This document shows, piece by piece, positions 26,806-36,288 of a DNA stretch of 64,000 bases (the first letter of the stretch is position 1; every line of letters starts with the position of its first letter). Source of the DNA: Holophagae bacterium (GTDB lineage: Bacteria; Acidobacteriota; Holophagae; Acanthopleuribacterales; Acanthopleuribacteraceae); NCBI GenBank assembly GCA_029263455.1, contig JAJCXM010000022.1, forward strand, positions 434,001 through 498,000. Reading direction: 5' to 3'. A program made the position numbers and the translations under genes. A model generated the notes under the pieces. It saw only the letters and a program-made list of their open reading frames with translations, was not told where the DNA came from and made no database searches.

Positions 26806-28254
26806 TCAACGCCTCCAAGTTTGTGGCAAAAAGAGAATTAACACAGAGAAGATCTCCAATCGACCCATGATCATACATAAGGTCAGCACTAAAATTCCTG
26901 GAGCTGGGATGCTTAAGAAATTTTCTGTCGGTCCTATCTCTCCGAGACCCGGGCCTACGTTTCCTAAACAGGTCAGGGTGGCCGTAACGGCTGTCAAGAT
27001 GTCCACATCTAAGAACGCTAGGAATGCGGATGCGGCCATATGGAGCATGATGAACACCAAGAAAAGGCCCAAGATATTTTGTATCACCTCACGTTTCACG
27101 CGCGCACCATCGAGCTTGATGACAAAAACGCCTGAAGGGTGGAGCTGTTGATTCAAAAGTACTTTGAGATATTTGAAGAGCAGTAAGATTCGCACGACCT
27201 TTAGTCCGCCACCAGTACTGCCTGCACAACCGCCCACAACCATTAGACCCAAAATAATCATCTGCGCGAATGGCGTCCATAATTCAAAATCGTTGGTGCC
27301 GTAACCGGTGGTTGTGATAATCGAAACCACTTGAAACAAGCTGTCTCGGAAATTTTGTTCGGTGGTCATACCGTCATTCAGTCGCGTCAAATAGATAGCC
27401 GTGGTGGCCAGAGCGATTAAGGTAACGAAAAACCTTAGTTCAGCCTGCCTAAAGTAGGCTTGGGGTCTGCCAATGAGGGCCCGGTAGTGGAGGGCGAAGC
27501 TGACGCCGGAGACAAACATGAAGAAGATGATGATGTAGTGGATAGATGGGCTTGAGAAATGGCCAATCGAGGCGTTGTAAGGAGAAAACCCACCTGTTGC
27601 GACGGTCCCAAACGTGTGGCACGCGGCATCAAACCAGCTCATGCCAAACGTCATCAATAGGACAAAACAAAGCAGGCTTATGAGGATGTATACTCCCCAC
27701 AACAATTTGGCAGTCTGTTGAATTCGCGGCCGTAATTTGTCCTTGGTCGGACCTGGTGATTCTGCTTTGTAGAGCTGCATGCCACCTAGCCCTAAGAAAG
27801 GCAGAATGGCGACCGATAGGACGATGATGCCCATGCCGCCAAGCCAATGAAGGAAACTGCGCCAGAAAAGGATGCCTTTTGGCAACGATTCAATGTCGGC
27901 GAGGATGGTTGATCCGGTCGTCGTTAGCCCCGATGCAGATTCAAAGAACGCGTATGCAAAATGAGGTATAGTGCCTGAAAGTAGGAAAGGGATCGCCCCA
28001 ATCAGTGATGCCCCGAACCAGCTAAAGCCAACGATTCCGAAGCCATCTTTAAGGGACAGTTCTTCAACGGCTCCTCGCTTTGGATTACTAAAGAAGAGCG
28101 CGGCACCGAGCGCCATCGAAATGATGGAACTCAGAAAAAGCCGATTTGCGCTGCCGTCATCAAACCAAACCCCGACAGCTGTCGCCAATAACATCGACGC
28201 GCCCATAAAAAAAATAACGACACCGACTAGCGATGCAATACGGCGGATTCTCAC
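26806..28254 (-). CDS. trkH: TrkH-family potassium uptake channel subunit
   Basis: The 482-residue membrane protein has the four-fold TrkH/KtrB pore repeat: SASGLTTTGST, FGTVATGGFSPYNASIG, STGGGLKVVRILLLFKY and a final TCLGNVGPGLGEIGP. Filter-region glycines are present in the loops (TTTGST, VATGGF, TTTGYG, LGNVGPG). It conducts K+ across the inner membrane under TrkA control. Its start overlaps the trkA stop by 4 nt (ATGA), so the pair is translated together. Length and motifs are typical. Confidence 0.95.
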   Translation of the reverse strand: MRIRRIASLVGVVIFFMGASMLLATAVGVWFDDGSANRLFLSSIISMALGAALFFSNPKRGAVEELSLKDGFGIVGFSWFGASLIGAIPFLLSGTIPHFAYAFFESASGLTTTGSTILADIESLPKGILFWRSFLHWLGGMGIIVLSVAILPFLGLGGMQLYKAESPGPTKDKLRPRIQQTAKLLWGVYILISLLCFVLLMTFGMSWFDAACHTFGTVATGGFSPYNASIGHFSSPSIHYIIIFFMFVSGVSFALHYRALIGRPQAYFRQAELRFFVTLIALATTAIYLTRLNDGMTTEQNFRDSLFQVVSIITTTGYGTNDFELWTPFAQMIILGLMVVGGCAGSTGGGLKVVRILLLFKYLKVLLNQQLHPSGVFVIKLDGARVKREVIQNILGLFLVFIMLHMAASAFLAFLDVDILTAVTATLTCLGNVGPGLGEIGPTENFLSIPAPGILVLTLCMIMGRLEIFSVLILFLPQTWRR

Positions 28255-29594
28255 GGGAACAAAGCCTCAAGTTGCCTTTGTGACTCGGGCTTTCCAATAA
28301 CAACCACCTTGTCGCCGACCTCAAGGGTTGAGAACCCTGTAGGGATAAAAACTTCGGGCCCACGACTTACCATGCCAAAGAGGACTTTGGACTTGAGCTT
28401 GAGGTCTTTAAGGGGGGAACCCACCAACTTGCACTTATCGGTTACGATGAATTCGATAACCTGTGCTCGATTACCCTTTAAGGTAACTACCGACATGATG
28501 TTCCCACGTCGTACGTACTTGAGAATAGTATCAACCACGGCCAGCCTTGACGATACGGCCGTATTGACGCCAACTTTCTTGACCAAAGGCACGTATTCTA
28601 ATTTTTCCAGCAAGGCAATGACCACGCTTACCATATGGTTTCGAGCAATCAATCCTGTTAATAAATTTTCTTCATCGTCTTGTGTTAAGGCCAAAAACGC
28701 ATCCATTTCGTTAAGCCCTTCTTGTTCCAAAAGGTCAATGTCGGTTGCGCCTCCTTGGATGACCAATGTCTCGTCTAACTCTTCGGCTAACTCCTCGGCA
28801 CGCTCTTCATCCGCCACGATCAACGTCACCCGCGTCTTTTGACGTTCTAACATTTGACATAAGTAGTAGGCAACGCGACTGCCACCGAGCACCATGACTC
28901 GGCGTACAGGCGTACGCTCGATGCCACAAAACTCAAAAACCAAATCCATGGCGCTCTTTTTGGCGATTATGTAGACTTGATCGCCTGCCTTTAGTTCGGT
29001 AGAGCCATATGGCAATGTGGTTTGGCCGGCTCGGGTGATGGAAACAATTAAATAGTTGTCGACTCCAAACTCGAATTTAAGTTCTTGCAAAGGCCCTTTG
29101 AGACAGGGGGCACCCGCCTGAACCGTTAGACCCACGAGCAACACCTGGCCACTACCAAATTCGGCCACATCTGTTGCGCCTGGCACACCTAACAAATTCA
29201 TGATTTGTAAGGCACATTCGAATTCGGGGTTGATGAGTAAATCGACACCCAGATTGTGTTCACTGAGCCAGTCGTCTAAGGGGTAATAGTCCATGTCACT
29301 TACGCGCGCAATTTTGAAAGGCACGTTGAATTGGGCGGCAGCCAGGGAGGCGATCATGTTTGTTTCATCAGAATTAGTGACGGCCATAATCATGTCACAT
29401 CTTTCGATGCCGGCCTTGCGCAGGACCCTTGGCGATGCGCCATTGCCCTCGACCACCATGATATCGAATTGGTCCTGCAGCACTTGGGCCCGCTGTTTGC
29501 TGGCATCAATCAGGGTTACGTCTTGATTCTCGCCGGAAAGATGATCTGCTAAATGAGTGCCAACCGAACCCGCACCAATCACAATTATCCGCAT
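28251..29594 (-). CDS. trkA: TrkA potassium channel regulatory subunit (tandem RCK)
   Basis: The 447-residue cytoplasmic protein has two RCK_N/RCK_C units. The first begins MRIIVIGAGSVGTHLADHL with an intact GAGSVG dinucleotide loop and an acidic LIDASK strand end. The second begins RVMVLGGSRVAYYLCQML near residue 233, where the glycine pattern is weaker, as in many TrkA proteins. It gates TrkH in response to NAD(H) or nucleotides. GAGGG lies about 8 bases before the ATG. It is 14 nt downstream of the beta-barrel gene on the same strand, and trkH follows with a 4-nt overlap. Confidence 0.95.
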   Translation of the reverse strand: MRIIVIGAGSVGTHLADHLSGENQDVTLIDASKQRAQVLQDQFDIMVVEGNGASPRVLRKAGIERCDMIMAVTNSDETNMIASLAAAQFNVPFKIARVSDMDYYPLDDWLSEHNLGVDLLINPEFECALQIMNLLGVPGATDVAEFGSGQVLLVGLTVQAGAPCLKGPLQELKFEFGVDNYLIVSITRAGQTTLPYGSTELKAGDQVYIIAKKSAMDLVFEFCGIERTPVRRVMVLGGSRVAYYLCQMLERQKTRVTLIVADEERAEELAEELDETLVIQGGATDIDLLEQEGLNEMDAFLALTQDDEENLLTGLIARNHMVSVVIALLEKLEYVPLVKKVGVNTAVSSRLAVVDTILKYVRRGNIMSVVTLKGNRAQVIEFIVTDKCKLVGSPLKDLKLKSKVLFGMVSRGPEVFIPTGFSTLEVGDKVVVIGKPESQRQLEALFP

Positions 29595-29608
29595 AGGTAT
29601 GTCCCTCT

Positions 29609-30853
29609 TTATCGGCTATATGACATGTTTAAGAAGACTCTCAAGCCTTCATCATCCAAGTCATCGATGTTTGAATCCCTTTGATGCCAGCCTATGGTTA
29701 GGCCTAACTGATAGGGACGCTTTAGTGGAATTTGACTTTGTAGTCCGACAAGGAGGATATCGTCTTTACGACGCGCTATGTCTGTGCGAACTGGGGTGCG
29801 GTAGTCGTTTTGGCCAATTTCAAAGGTGGGGCCCAAAGCGAAGTGCTTTGAAAACTGGTAGCTCATACCGAAAGCAACACGGCTACTAATGTAGTGATTG
29901 AAACCCTCGAAAACAGAAGCAATTGGCGTCTGACTCAAGCTCAAATCTGAACTCAACCTGCGCGTGAGTTTGAGGTTCGCGTAACCTGTCACCTTGATAC
30001 TGGACGCGTCATGGTTGAGCTCTGCATTTTGGGGATAGTCATATGCAAACGAAACGGGACCAGCTTTAAGATCGATGTGAAAACGCTCGCTTACTTCGTT
30101 CCTGAATCCCAAAGCGGCCGTCTCTGATGTCAAGGTATAAGGTTGGACAGTGTCTTTGAAGTTTCGGTCTTCGTAGGATAATTCAAGTAGAGGCCAAAAT
30201 CGCTGGGACCGCTGCCACAACGTAGTAATGGCGTAGCGTTCTCCGCTTTGATTCAAACGGTTAAGAACCGGGTCACTGCTTTGAAAACGAAACTCATTAT
30301 GCCTGAGGTTCATTTCCACGAAGAGTCGCGCGCTCAATTGAAAGACAAGGTCTCCGGTGATGGCCTCGTCGCGGTTGTCTACCCGATCGTCAATCTCGCT
30401 ATTGGGGCGCAAAATCGAGTCGCGAAACGAATAAGCCAAGCTTGCATGGGCGCGCCTAAACATGCCGTGCCATTTGCTGTCTCCGGCAAATTCAATGCCG
30501 TTGAGTTCATCATTCTCGTTAAACCACTTGTAAGCTATCCGAGCATCGTTTTCGACGGCGAATTTGCCGCTGGGACGCCAAATGGTTTCCATTCCCACAT
30601 AGGGCGAAGACGAGTAGTTAGCCTGTCGTAAGTTGTCTTGTTGGCTAAGGGTGTTGTTGTCATAACCTGTTTCGCTCAGTCCAAAAATAGGGCTAGCTGA
30701 CCATGTTGTGTGGCGCCAGAGAGCGCGTTCGAACTTAGCTTCAATCGTTTTTTTGCGATTGAAAGGCTGGCTTTGGTAACGCTCTCGGTCATTTTGGGCC
30801 GCCGCGTATACCGCACACAACAATACTAAACTCAGTCGCGTCCAAATATACAT
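29609..30853 (-). CDS. predicted outer-membrane beta-barrel protein
   Basis: The 414-residue protein has a clean Sec leader (TRLSLVLLCAVYAAAQ) and then alternating polar and hydrophobic strands with aromatic girdles (for example YAITTLWQRSQRFWPLLELSY and ISSRVAFGMSYQF). It ends LRVFLNMSYSR, close to the aromatic C-terminal signature of barrel proteins. This resembles outer-membrane barrels often found with exopolysaccharide genes, but no specific family can be assigned. It heads the minus-strand run into trkA, although no link to potassium transport is evident. Its promoter should lie in the 65-bp gap shared with the divergent TPR gene. Confidence 0.7.
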   Translation of the reverse strand: MYIWTRLSLVLLCAVYAAAQNDRERYQSQPFNRKKTIEAKFERALWRHTTWSASPIFGLSETGYDNNTLSQQDNLRQANYSSSPYVGMETIWRPSGKFAVENDARIAYKWFNENDELNGIEFAGDSKWHGMFRRAHASLAYSFRDSILRPNSEIDDRVDNRDEAITGDLVFQLSARLFVEMNLRHNEFRFQSSDPVLNRLNQSGERYAITTLWQRSQRFWPLLELSYEDRNFKDTVQPYTLTSETAALGFRNEVSERFHIDLKAGPVSFAYDYPQNAELNHDASSIKVTGYANLKLTRRLSSDLSLSQTPIASVFEGFNHYISSRVAFGMSYQFSKHFALGPTFEIGQNDYRTPVRTDIARRKDDILLVGLQSQIPLKRPYQLGLTIGWHQRDSNIDDLDDEGLRVFLNMSYSR

Positions 30854-30918
30854 GCATGCCTCGTTTCAAATTACTGAGCATCAGTCTAGGGTTTTAACGG
30901 TCAGAATAAAAGAGCGTT

Positions 30919-32583
30919 GTGTACAACAAACCAAATGCGATGGCTAATGGTAAGATAGGGCGAGATCGAAGTGGTGTTGGTGTGAACTTGTTAAAGTGTC
31001 TTTTTATATCGTTAACGTGCGTCTCCATCTACGGACAGAACGCTTTTTATGTTCAACTGCTGGAGCAGGGCAAACATGCCGTTTTGCTAGGTCAAAGCGA
31101 GCGCGGCAATGAACTGCTGGAAATTTCCGCATTCGGTTTACTGAATTATCCAAACCTTTTGCACGAAGCCACAGTGCGTCGCATCTTCTGTCTGGCCAGC
31201 TTAAACAAGATGGATCAAGCAAAGACATTATCAGTGAAATTGCGCTCCTGGATCACAAGTGACTCCAAAAAGCCTATCGGAGTCGAACAGGGCTTGTGGG
31301 ATGCCTTCCTATTGTTTGCTTATCACGATTCGGAACCTAGCCATGATTTATTGGTAGACGATGTTTCATTGTCAGCTTATTTATCACTAGTCCCCGACGA
31401 TGCGCTCGTTTGGCGCAAAAGGTTGGAACGTTTTTCGCCAACTACGGAACAGAATCAAGGGGACGCTTGGCTGACAGCCGGACTTGCGCAGGTTGCAGAT
31501 GATGTCCCGTTCTTGGAATCAGGAATCCTTTGGTACGACTCAACAGGACGGATTGATGACGCCAATTTCATCGCCGAACGACTGTTGTCACTTGATCAAA
31601 GCAATAGCTTGGCCCACGAATTAAAAGCGTTGCTTGCTCGTCGGGCTCAAAAGCAAAGCCAGGTCAAGAAACACTCGGTATTTATCACGGAGTCTAGGCT
31701 TTCGGAAAAAATGGAGTTAGAAAATCAACCAGAAGTTCAGCCAAGCATCGACACCAATCAGCCGCCGCCCAAATTGTCCCAGCGAGAAATTATTAAGACG
31801 CTTGATCGTCAATTGGATGCGGACGAATCGAACCAAGCTGTACGTGCTCGATTGATAGCGGCGCTACTTGATGCGGGCAGCCTCAGGAAGGCGGGTCGGC
31901 AGTTAACAGTTCTCGGTAAGGCAGATCCGGCGGATCTGAGTTACTTGACGTTGTTTTCGCGTTTCAACTATTTAACCAAGAATCATGAAGCCAACCTTAG
32001 CTTGTTTGATCTGGCCAAACGTACGCCTGAAGCTGACTTTTATTTGGCTAAGTCGTGTCTGGAATTGGGACTTAATGAGCGTGCGCAGAGGCTGATTAAC
32101 GCATTACCTGAGGACGCAAACTTCAACAAGAGTCAGTTGCAAGAAGACATGAGCCAACAAGTGTCGGAAGCAACCTATAGCAAAACACAGACAGAGTTAC
32201 TCGAGAATCTCGTCAATAGTGGCAACGCAAGCTTCATTGAACGAGCACAGCTAGGCCAAATATATGTAGATGAAAATGAGTGGAAACGAGCGCAACGCTT
32301 GGTGCAAAAACTCGTGAAGGAATTTCCCAAAGAACCTCGCGCTCAATATCTGGAGGCTCGAATACTGCTCCAAGATGGCCGGCATGAAGAGGCATCTCGT
32401 ATTTTCAGTAATCTAGCCAACGCCGGCTTCCATGATAACGAAGTGTTCTATTACGGCGGGCTAGCCTACTACTACCTTAACAATCATGAGATCGCTGCCT
32501 ATATGTTTTCTCGCGCACTCAAACGCGGCACCCAATTTGAAAATGAAATCAATGGCATTCAAGCAAAACTACAGAGCCAATGA
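30919..32583 (+). CDS. secreted TPR-repeat protein
   Basis: The frame encodes up to 554 residues. Most is alpha-helical with TPR-like pairs, clearest in ALLDAGSLRKAGRQL, then AQLGQIYVDENEWKRAQRLV, ARILLQDGRHEEASRIF and GGLAYYYLNNHEIAAYMFSRAL. A signal peptide (LLKCLFISLTCVSIYGQ) indicates export. Three starts are possible: GTG 30919, ATG 30940 and GTG 30982; the last leaves only the leader, but none has a strong ribosome site. A polar linker at about 255-285 separates two TPR regions. The gene is divergent from the beta-barrel gene and its stop is one base from the stop of the large secreted protein. Role unknown; TPRs imply a scaffold in the periplasm. Confidence 0.72.
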   Translation: MYNKPNAMANGKIGRDRSGVGVNLLKCLFISLTCVSIYGQNAFYVQLLEQGKHAVLLGQSERGNELLEISAFGLLNYPNLLHEATVRRIFCLASLNKMDQAKTLSVKLRSWITSDSKKPIGVEQGLWDAFLLFAYHDSEPSHDLLVDDVSLSAYLSLVPDDALVWRKRLERFSPTTEQNQGDAWLTAGLAQVADDVPFLESGILWYDSTGRIDDANFIAERLLSLDQSNSLAHELKALLARRAQKQSQVKKHSVFITESRLSEKMELENQPEVQPSIDTNQPPPKLSQREIIKTLDRQLDADESNQAVRARLIAALLDAGSLRKAGRQLTVLGKADPADLSYLTLFSRFNYLTKNHEANLSLFDLAKRTPEADFYLAKSCLELGLNERAQRLINALPEDANFNKSQLQEDMSQQVSEATYSKTQTELLENLVNSGNASFIERAQLGQIYVDENEWKRAQRLVQKLVKEFPKEPRAQYLEARILLQDGRHEEASRIFSNLANAGFHDNEVFYYGGLAYYYLNNHEIAAYMFSRALKRGTQFENEINGIQAKLQSQ

Positions 32584-32584
32584 T

Positions 32585-35212
32585 TTAGTGAGCTGGATAA
32601 CCACCTAACTCAGTTCTGTCCTCGTCGCCTACCAACCCAAATCCTACCAGTACAGGTCGATCCAATCTTTCTTTGCAGATAACGGATCCAGAAAACCCGA
32701 GCGGGGCGAGCGTGGTGGTCTTTGCTTGCGGAGCCACACGGATGGTGCTCGATTTTGCGATACTTCCGTCAAGGTTCCGGAACTGAAACTCCAGATCAGC
32801 AATCTCATCGCTGACGTTGACAACGGCGATCCCGGTCCAGGTTTCTTCATTACCTTCGACGTATGGGAAGGAAAGGATAGAGCGTGGCGTCGCAGGCAGG
32901 GTGAAGCCAGCCAAATACGGCTGTTCCTTCGTGACTCCGCCAACCAGCTCAACCCCTACTAACGGTTGTGAACTGTCAATCCTAATCCAGGAAGGCCTTG
33001 CATCTACCAGCCTATCAACGCCGATGACGGCGACATCTTGACTTCCTGCGGCGATGGAGATCGATTCTCGGGCTACTTCAACACCTTGGCTACTGAATCC
33101 AGTCATTATCAGTGTGGCGGATCTTAGTGGGTCGGGATTGAGCAGGCTGTAACCGGTCCAAAACAGGAGAGGGTCCTGAGCGACGTGTGGCAAGAAATAG
33201 GATCGAGCCGTTCTTCCTGGCTCAAATTGATCTGTATTTTGTGGCGCTATTGAGGCACTTCCGCCGCTTCCGTTTCGATGGCTAAAGGTTAAGTACCCAT
33301 TGACGTGGGGGTTGTTGGGACCGCCCACGTCCAGTAATGTCCAGCTCTTATTTGGGGTGGGTATGTAACTCGGGAATTCGTAAGCAAATGAACCCGGTGA
33401 GTCGACTTGACCCAAGGCTACGGAGCCATTGCCAAACGACCAGCGCAAGTCGGTCGGCGTTTCAGTCGCAAAGGTGAAGCGATTGCGCCAAGTAGTTGTC
33501 TGTGAAGCCAAGTGGGGCAAAAGGCACGAAGTGAAATAACTCGGGCCTTGGGTAACCAGGTCTAAGTCACCTTGGGCGCGGGTAACAACTGCGGTGACGA
33601 TTGGTAAACTCGACATGATTTGAACGGCACTTGTTGATGGGTCGTTGAAATGTTCGTTCATGTCAACTCGGGCGTGGGCGTTGATGATCATTTGACTGGC
33701 TGTCCCTGAGGGCCACTCTGTCCATCGAACGATCACCGATTGACCATTGGGGTTGTTGACAACGCATCGATCTGCTGGCTCCAACAAGGGAATGAAAGTC
33801 AAAGGGAAACTGCGTCTTAAGTCTAGGGAGTAAGTTGAGTTTTCGTTGTCTAATGTCTCAACACGCATGAAATACGAGGATCCGGGTCTAATCTCAATGT
33901 TTTGGGCCTGGTTGACGGGTTTTTCGAATAGCCAGGGAGCAACAGAGTCCGGGGTTACGGCCAACTTAAGGGTTCCCGTCTTAATGCCGTCTACCTTGAG
34001 TTTGGCATATTGACTACCGTCAAGTGAGAATGCATATGAGTCTGCCGAATCGTAGTTGTGTACCTCTAGGTCGCCATAAACACCCGCTACCAAGAACCCG
34101 GCTCCGAGTAATACGTTCGTTTCTTCGAGGAAGGTCTCGGCACTTTCTATGCGTCTGAACAGATAGCGATAAGCGGTTGTCAAAACATTCAGGGTCTGTC
34201 GTTCCACGAGCTCTGCGCGAACGATATGCAGTCCTTCACTTAATAAGTTGGGGTTTATGTCCAGGTCAACATAGGAGTTGTTGAGTGTGAAACGCACGTC
34301 GGCTTCGTTGGAGCTAAAGGTCATCACGTCCAGTGATAAATGACCGACCGTTTTGCCTACCAAAACGACGCCTTCCGATTCGGTGAATGCGATAGCAGCA
34401 TCCGCCCTGTCCATATAGAAACCAATGCGTCCTTCAATTTCGTTGCTGCCGTCATCGACGGTGAACTTCAATTCGTCCAAGCCAGTCCAAGCTTCAAATG
34501 GTTGAAACAGATAGCCGTCCGTCGTCAACGACACGTTGCCGTATAAAGGAAGTTCTTTGATATTAAAAATTAGCTGCTTGTTTGGAGTCTCAGGATCAAC
34601 GGCATCAAGCTTGAAACGAACAGGATCTAAGAATTCGGAGACAGCGAATGTGGCGTTTCGTGGGACAGGGGCAGAATTAGTGCCCTGGGAGCAACTTATG
34701 TAGTTGTTGCCGTCTTTTTCAAGAACAGATACCAGCTCCACCAAATCGGTTTTGTGCTTGTTCAATACACCCCAAATGGCGACACGTAATATGACAGAAC
34801 CAGGCCCGTCGGACACATATTGGCAAACACGTATATCGTTCAGCTGAACCACCGTGTTGGGCGATAACGTACCGGAAAGTAACTGGAAGCGAATGGCAAT
34901 TGCGCCGCGCGTGTCGCTATCGATCACTTGTGCGGCTGACCAAGCGTTGCCTAAGGTGTCGGTAACACTGCCCAAAGCTTCTATTCGATAAGGCACACTC
35001 GGTTGACCGGTAACGAATGGGGGGTTGTCGAGATTGGTGTCGGGAATAGAAATGACGATCAAAGTTCCGTTAAAAAGGGTAATTGGGCTGTTGATCTGAA
35101 ACGATAACGAATTCTCGAGGCAGACAACTTGGTCCGTGTCACCGCATAACGAGACATCGGCCGCCATACTTGGGATGGCCAACAAAGCGGCGCTTAGGAT
35201 GAACTGTTTCAA
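32585..35212 (-). CDS. large secreted protein with cadherin-like domain
   Basis: I place the start at TTG 35212 because a perfect AGGAGG (minus-strand sense of 35219-35224) is six bases upstream and the product then begins directly with a signal peptide (LKQFILSAALLAIPSMAA). The frame extends up to 35302 but adds only an Arg/Ser-rich stretch. The product has about 875 residues. A segment with DAVDPETPNKQLIFNI, PLYGNVSL and WTGLDELKFTVDDGSNE is a cadherin-like/CSPG-type repeat. The C-terminal 250 residues carry two related beta-rich units (for example FWTGYSLLNPDPLRSATLIM and TWTGIAVVNVSDEIADLEF). No sortase, PEP-CTERM or T9SS signal is visible. Probable cell-surface or extracellular protein; ligand unknown. 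Confidence 0.7.
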   Translation of the reverse strand: MKQFILSAALLAIPSMAADVSLCGDTDQVVCLENSLSFQINSPITLFNGTLIVISIPDTNLDNPPFVTGQPSVPYRIEALGSVTDTLGNAWSAAQVIDSDTRGAIAIRFQLLSGTLSPNTVVQLNDIRVCQYVSDGPGSVILRVAIWGVLNKHKTDLVELVSVLEKDGNNYISCSQGTNSAPVPRNATFAVSEFLDPVRFKLDAVDPETPNKQLIFNIKELPLYGNVSLTTDGYLFQPFEAWTGLDELKFTVDDGSNEIEGRIGFYMDRADAAIAFTESEGVVLVGKTVGHLSLDVMTFSSNEADVRFTLNNSYVDLDINPNLLSEGLHIVRAELVERQTLNVLTTAYRYLFRRIESAETFLEETNVLLGAGFLVAGVYGDLEVHNYDSADSYAFSLDGSQYAKLKVDGIKTGTLKLAVTPDSVAPWLFEKPVNQAQNIEIRPGSSYFMRVETLDNENSTYSLDLRRSFPLTFIPLLEPADRCVVNNPNGQSVIVRWTEWPSGTASQMIINAHARVDMNEHFNDPSTSAVQIMSSLPIVTAVVTRAQGDLDLVTQGPSYFTSCLLPHLASQTTTWRNRFTFATETPTDLRWSFGNGSVALGQVDSPGSFAYEFPSYIPTPNKSWTLLDVGGPNNPHVNGYLTFSHRNGSGGSASIAPQNTDQFEPGRTARSYFLPHVAQDPLLFWTGYSLLNPDPLRSATLIMTGFSSQGVEVARESISIAAGSQDVAVIGVDRLVDARPSWIRIDSSQPLVGVELVGGVTKEQPYLAGFTLPATPRSILSFPYVEGNEETWTGIAVVNVSDEIADLEFQFRNLDGSIAKSSTIRVAPQAKTTTLAPLGFSGSVICKERLDRPVLVGFGLVGDEDRTELGGYPAH

Positions 35213-35229
35213 GGTCTGCCTCCTGGAAA

Positions 35230-35273
35230 ATCGAGAATGTCTAGTTCTCGATCGAGACGTTCTGTGTCGTCTC
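35230..35273. promoter_or_regulatory. two adjacent inverted repeats in the leader of the cadherin-like gene
   Basis: ATCGAGAA at 35230-35237 and TTCTCGAT at 35245-35252 form an 8-bp perfect inverted repeat with a 7-nt spacer. Directly beside it GAGACG (35254-35259) and CGTCTC (35268-35273) form a second one. They lie 6 bp from the AGGAGG site, so they may be mRNA hairpins affecting translation or a protein-binding site. Confidence 0.4.
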
Positions 35274-35383
35274 TTGCACCGTGCGCTCTCTAAAAACTGC
35301 ACGATGAACTAGCTTTCAATCATGACCCGTGCCAGTTTTGATAATCACGCATTGTGCGAGCTTTTGTAGGACTTAATTCGTGG

Positions 35384-35399
35384 GTCGCTTGGAAGCGAC
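35384..35399. terminator. hairpin after the FmdB-like gene
   Basis: GTCGCTT and AAGCGAC form a 7-bp palindrome (effective 4-nt loop) that begins about ten bases past the stop of the minus-strand FmdB-like gene. No T run follows, so terminator activity is plausible but unproven. The surrounding 35213-35408 holds no gene. Confidence 0.35.
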
Positions 35400-35408
35400 T
35401 AGCTTGCG

Positions 35409-35747
35409 TCAATCGCGAATTTTGCTTTTGAGGTTTGGAGCGCTGCTGGGGTCGTCAGAACGGACATATCTACTTTCATTTTTTGTGGCGGTGACATTCT
35501 CGTAGACACCTTTCTCACGCTTGACCAGTTTGGTGAAGCCTAAGTTCTTGAGTTCTGAGTTGGTTTTAGGAAAGGCCAACCCTGGTGCACTAATCACCCG
35601 CATAATGGCAGATTGGGCCGGGGTTTCGCCCGTATCTATCCCCGCTTTTTGACACAATTCGCCCCATGTTGTTAGCGTCTGATTGATGCCATGCATGACC
35701 TCGACGATTTGGTTGTTGGTTGGGCAATGATAGTCGTAAGTTGGCAT
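35409..35747 (-). CDS. FmdB-like small protein with reduced zinc site
   Basis: The protein of about 112 residues begins MPTYDYHCP, the start typical of FmdB-family putative regulators, preceded by GAGG about 5 bases before the ATG; a longer frame to 35789 adds 14 unlikely residues. Standard FmdB has two CxxC pairs for zinc. Here only one cysteine of each pair seems kept (HCPTNN and GELC), so a normal zinc ribbon is doubtful. The later NLGFTKLVKREKGVYENVTA is conserved in a gamma-proteobacterial subfamily I recall. Function unknown. It reads toward the cadherin-like gene. Confidence 0.7.
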   Translation of the reverse strand: MPTYDYHCPTNNQIVEVMHGINQTLTTWGELCQKAGIDTGETPAQSAIMRVISAPGLAFPKTNSELKNLGFTKLVKREKGVYENVTATKNESRYVRSDDPSSAPNLKSKIRD

Positions 35748-35910
35748 CGTTTCCTCATTTGCATGTTTAGGGCGCTGATGGTCGTCCAAACTGCTTGGTA
35801 GTCCATTTTACCTGAGACGCGGAATATTGGCATGCAGATGTGTGTTCTCGTGCCAATGGGCCAACATGAGTTAGAATGCTGGCTGCGAATTTAGTTTTTT
35901 AGGAGCGATC

Positions 35911-36288
35911 ATGGCTGTCTGGTTTACCTTATTATTGTTTGGTGGAAGCGATGTCTTTTTTGAGGGCAGCCTTGAGGACGTTTTTGCCCAAGCAAAAAAA
36001 CAAGAAAAATTAATAGTAGTAGATGTTTACACCACATGGTGTGGACCTTGTAAACTTCTGGACAAAACCACCTGGAACGATGCCAGGGTTAAGAAGCTCC
36101 TTGGCGAGGACGTGATTGGGGTTAAGATCGACGCCGAGAAAGGCGAAGGTATTGACTTCGCTCGTAAATACAAAATCTCGGCCTATCCGAACCTCTTGAT
36201 TCTCAATGCAGATGGTGAAGTGGTTTCGCGTCAGGTCGGCTATGTCGCTCCGGCACAATTCCTGGAATGGGTGCGTCAAGTTATCTGA
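35911..36288 (+). CDS. thioredoxin-fold protein with signal anchor
   Basis: The 125-residue protein has a short hydrophobic N terminus (MAVWFTLLLFGGSD), then a thioredoxin fold with VDVYTTWCGPCKLLDKTTW (active site CGPC) and the cis-proline segment AYPNLLILNADGEVV. This resembles the DsbD-gamma/thioredoxin_7 group, so it may act in the periplasm as a disulfide reductase or oxidant. AGGAG lies five bases before the ATG. Its stop shares a base with the rfbC ATG (TGATG), coupling the two genes. Confidence 0.85.
   Translation: MAVWFTLLLFGGSDVFFEGSLEDVFAQAKKQEKLIVVDVYTTWCGPCKLLDKTTWNDARVKKLLGEDVIGVKIDAEKGEGIDFARKYKISAYPNLLILNADGEVVSRQVGYVAPAQFLEWVRQVI

Noticed and set aside
35213-35302. Arg/Ser-rich N-terminal extension of the cadherin-like protein
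   Set aside because: The AGGAGG site and the signal peptide both point to TTG 35212; the extension covers the inverted repeats.
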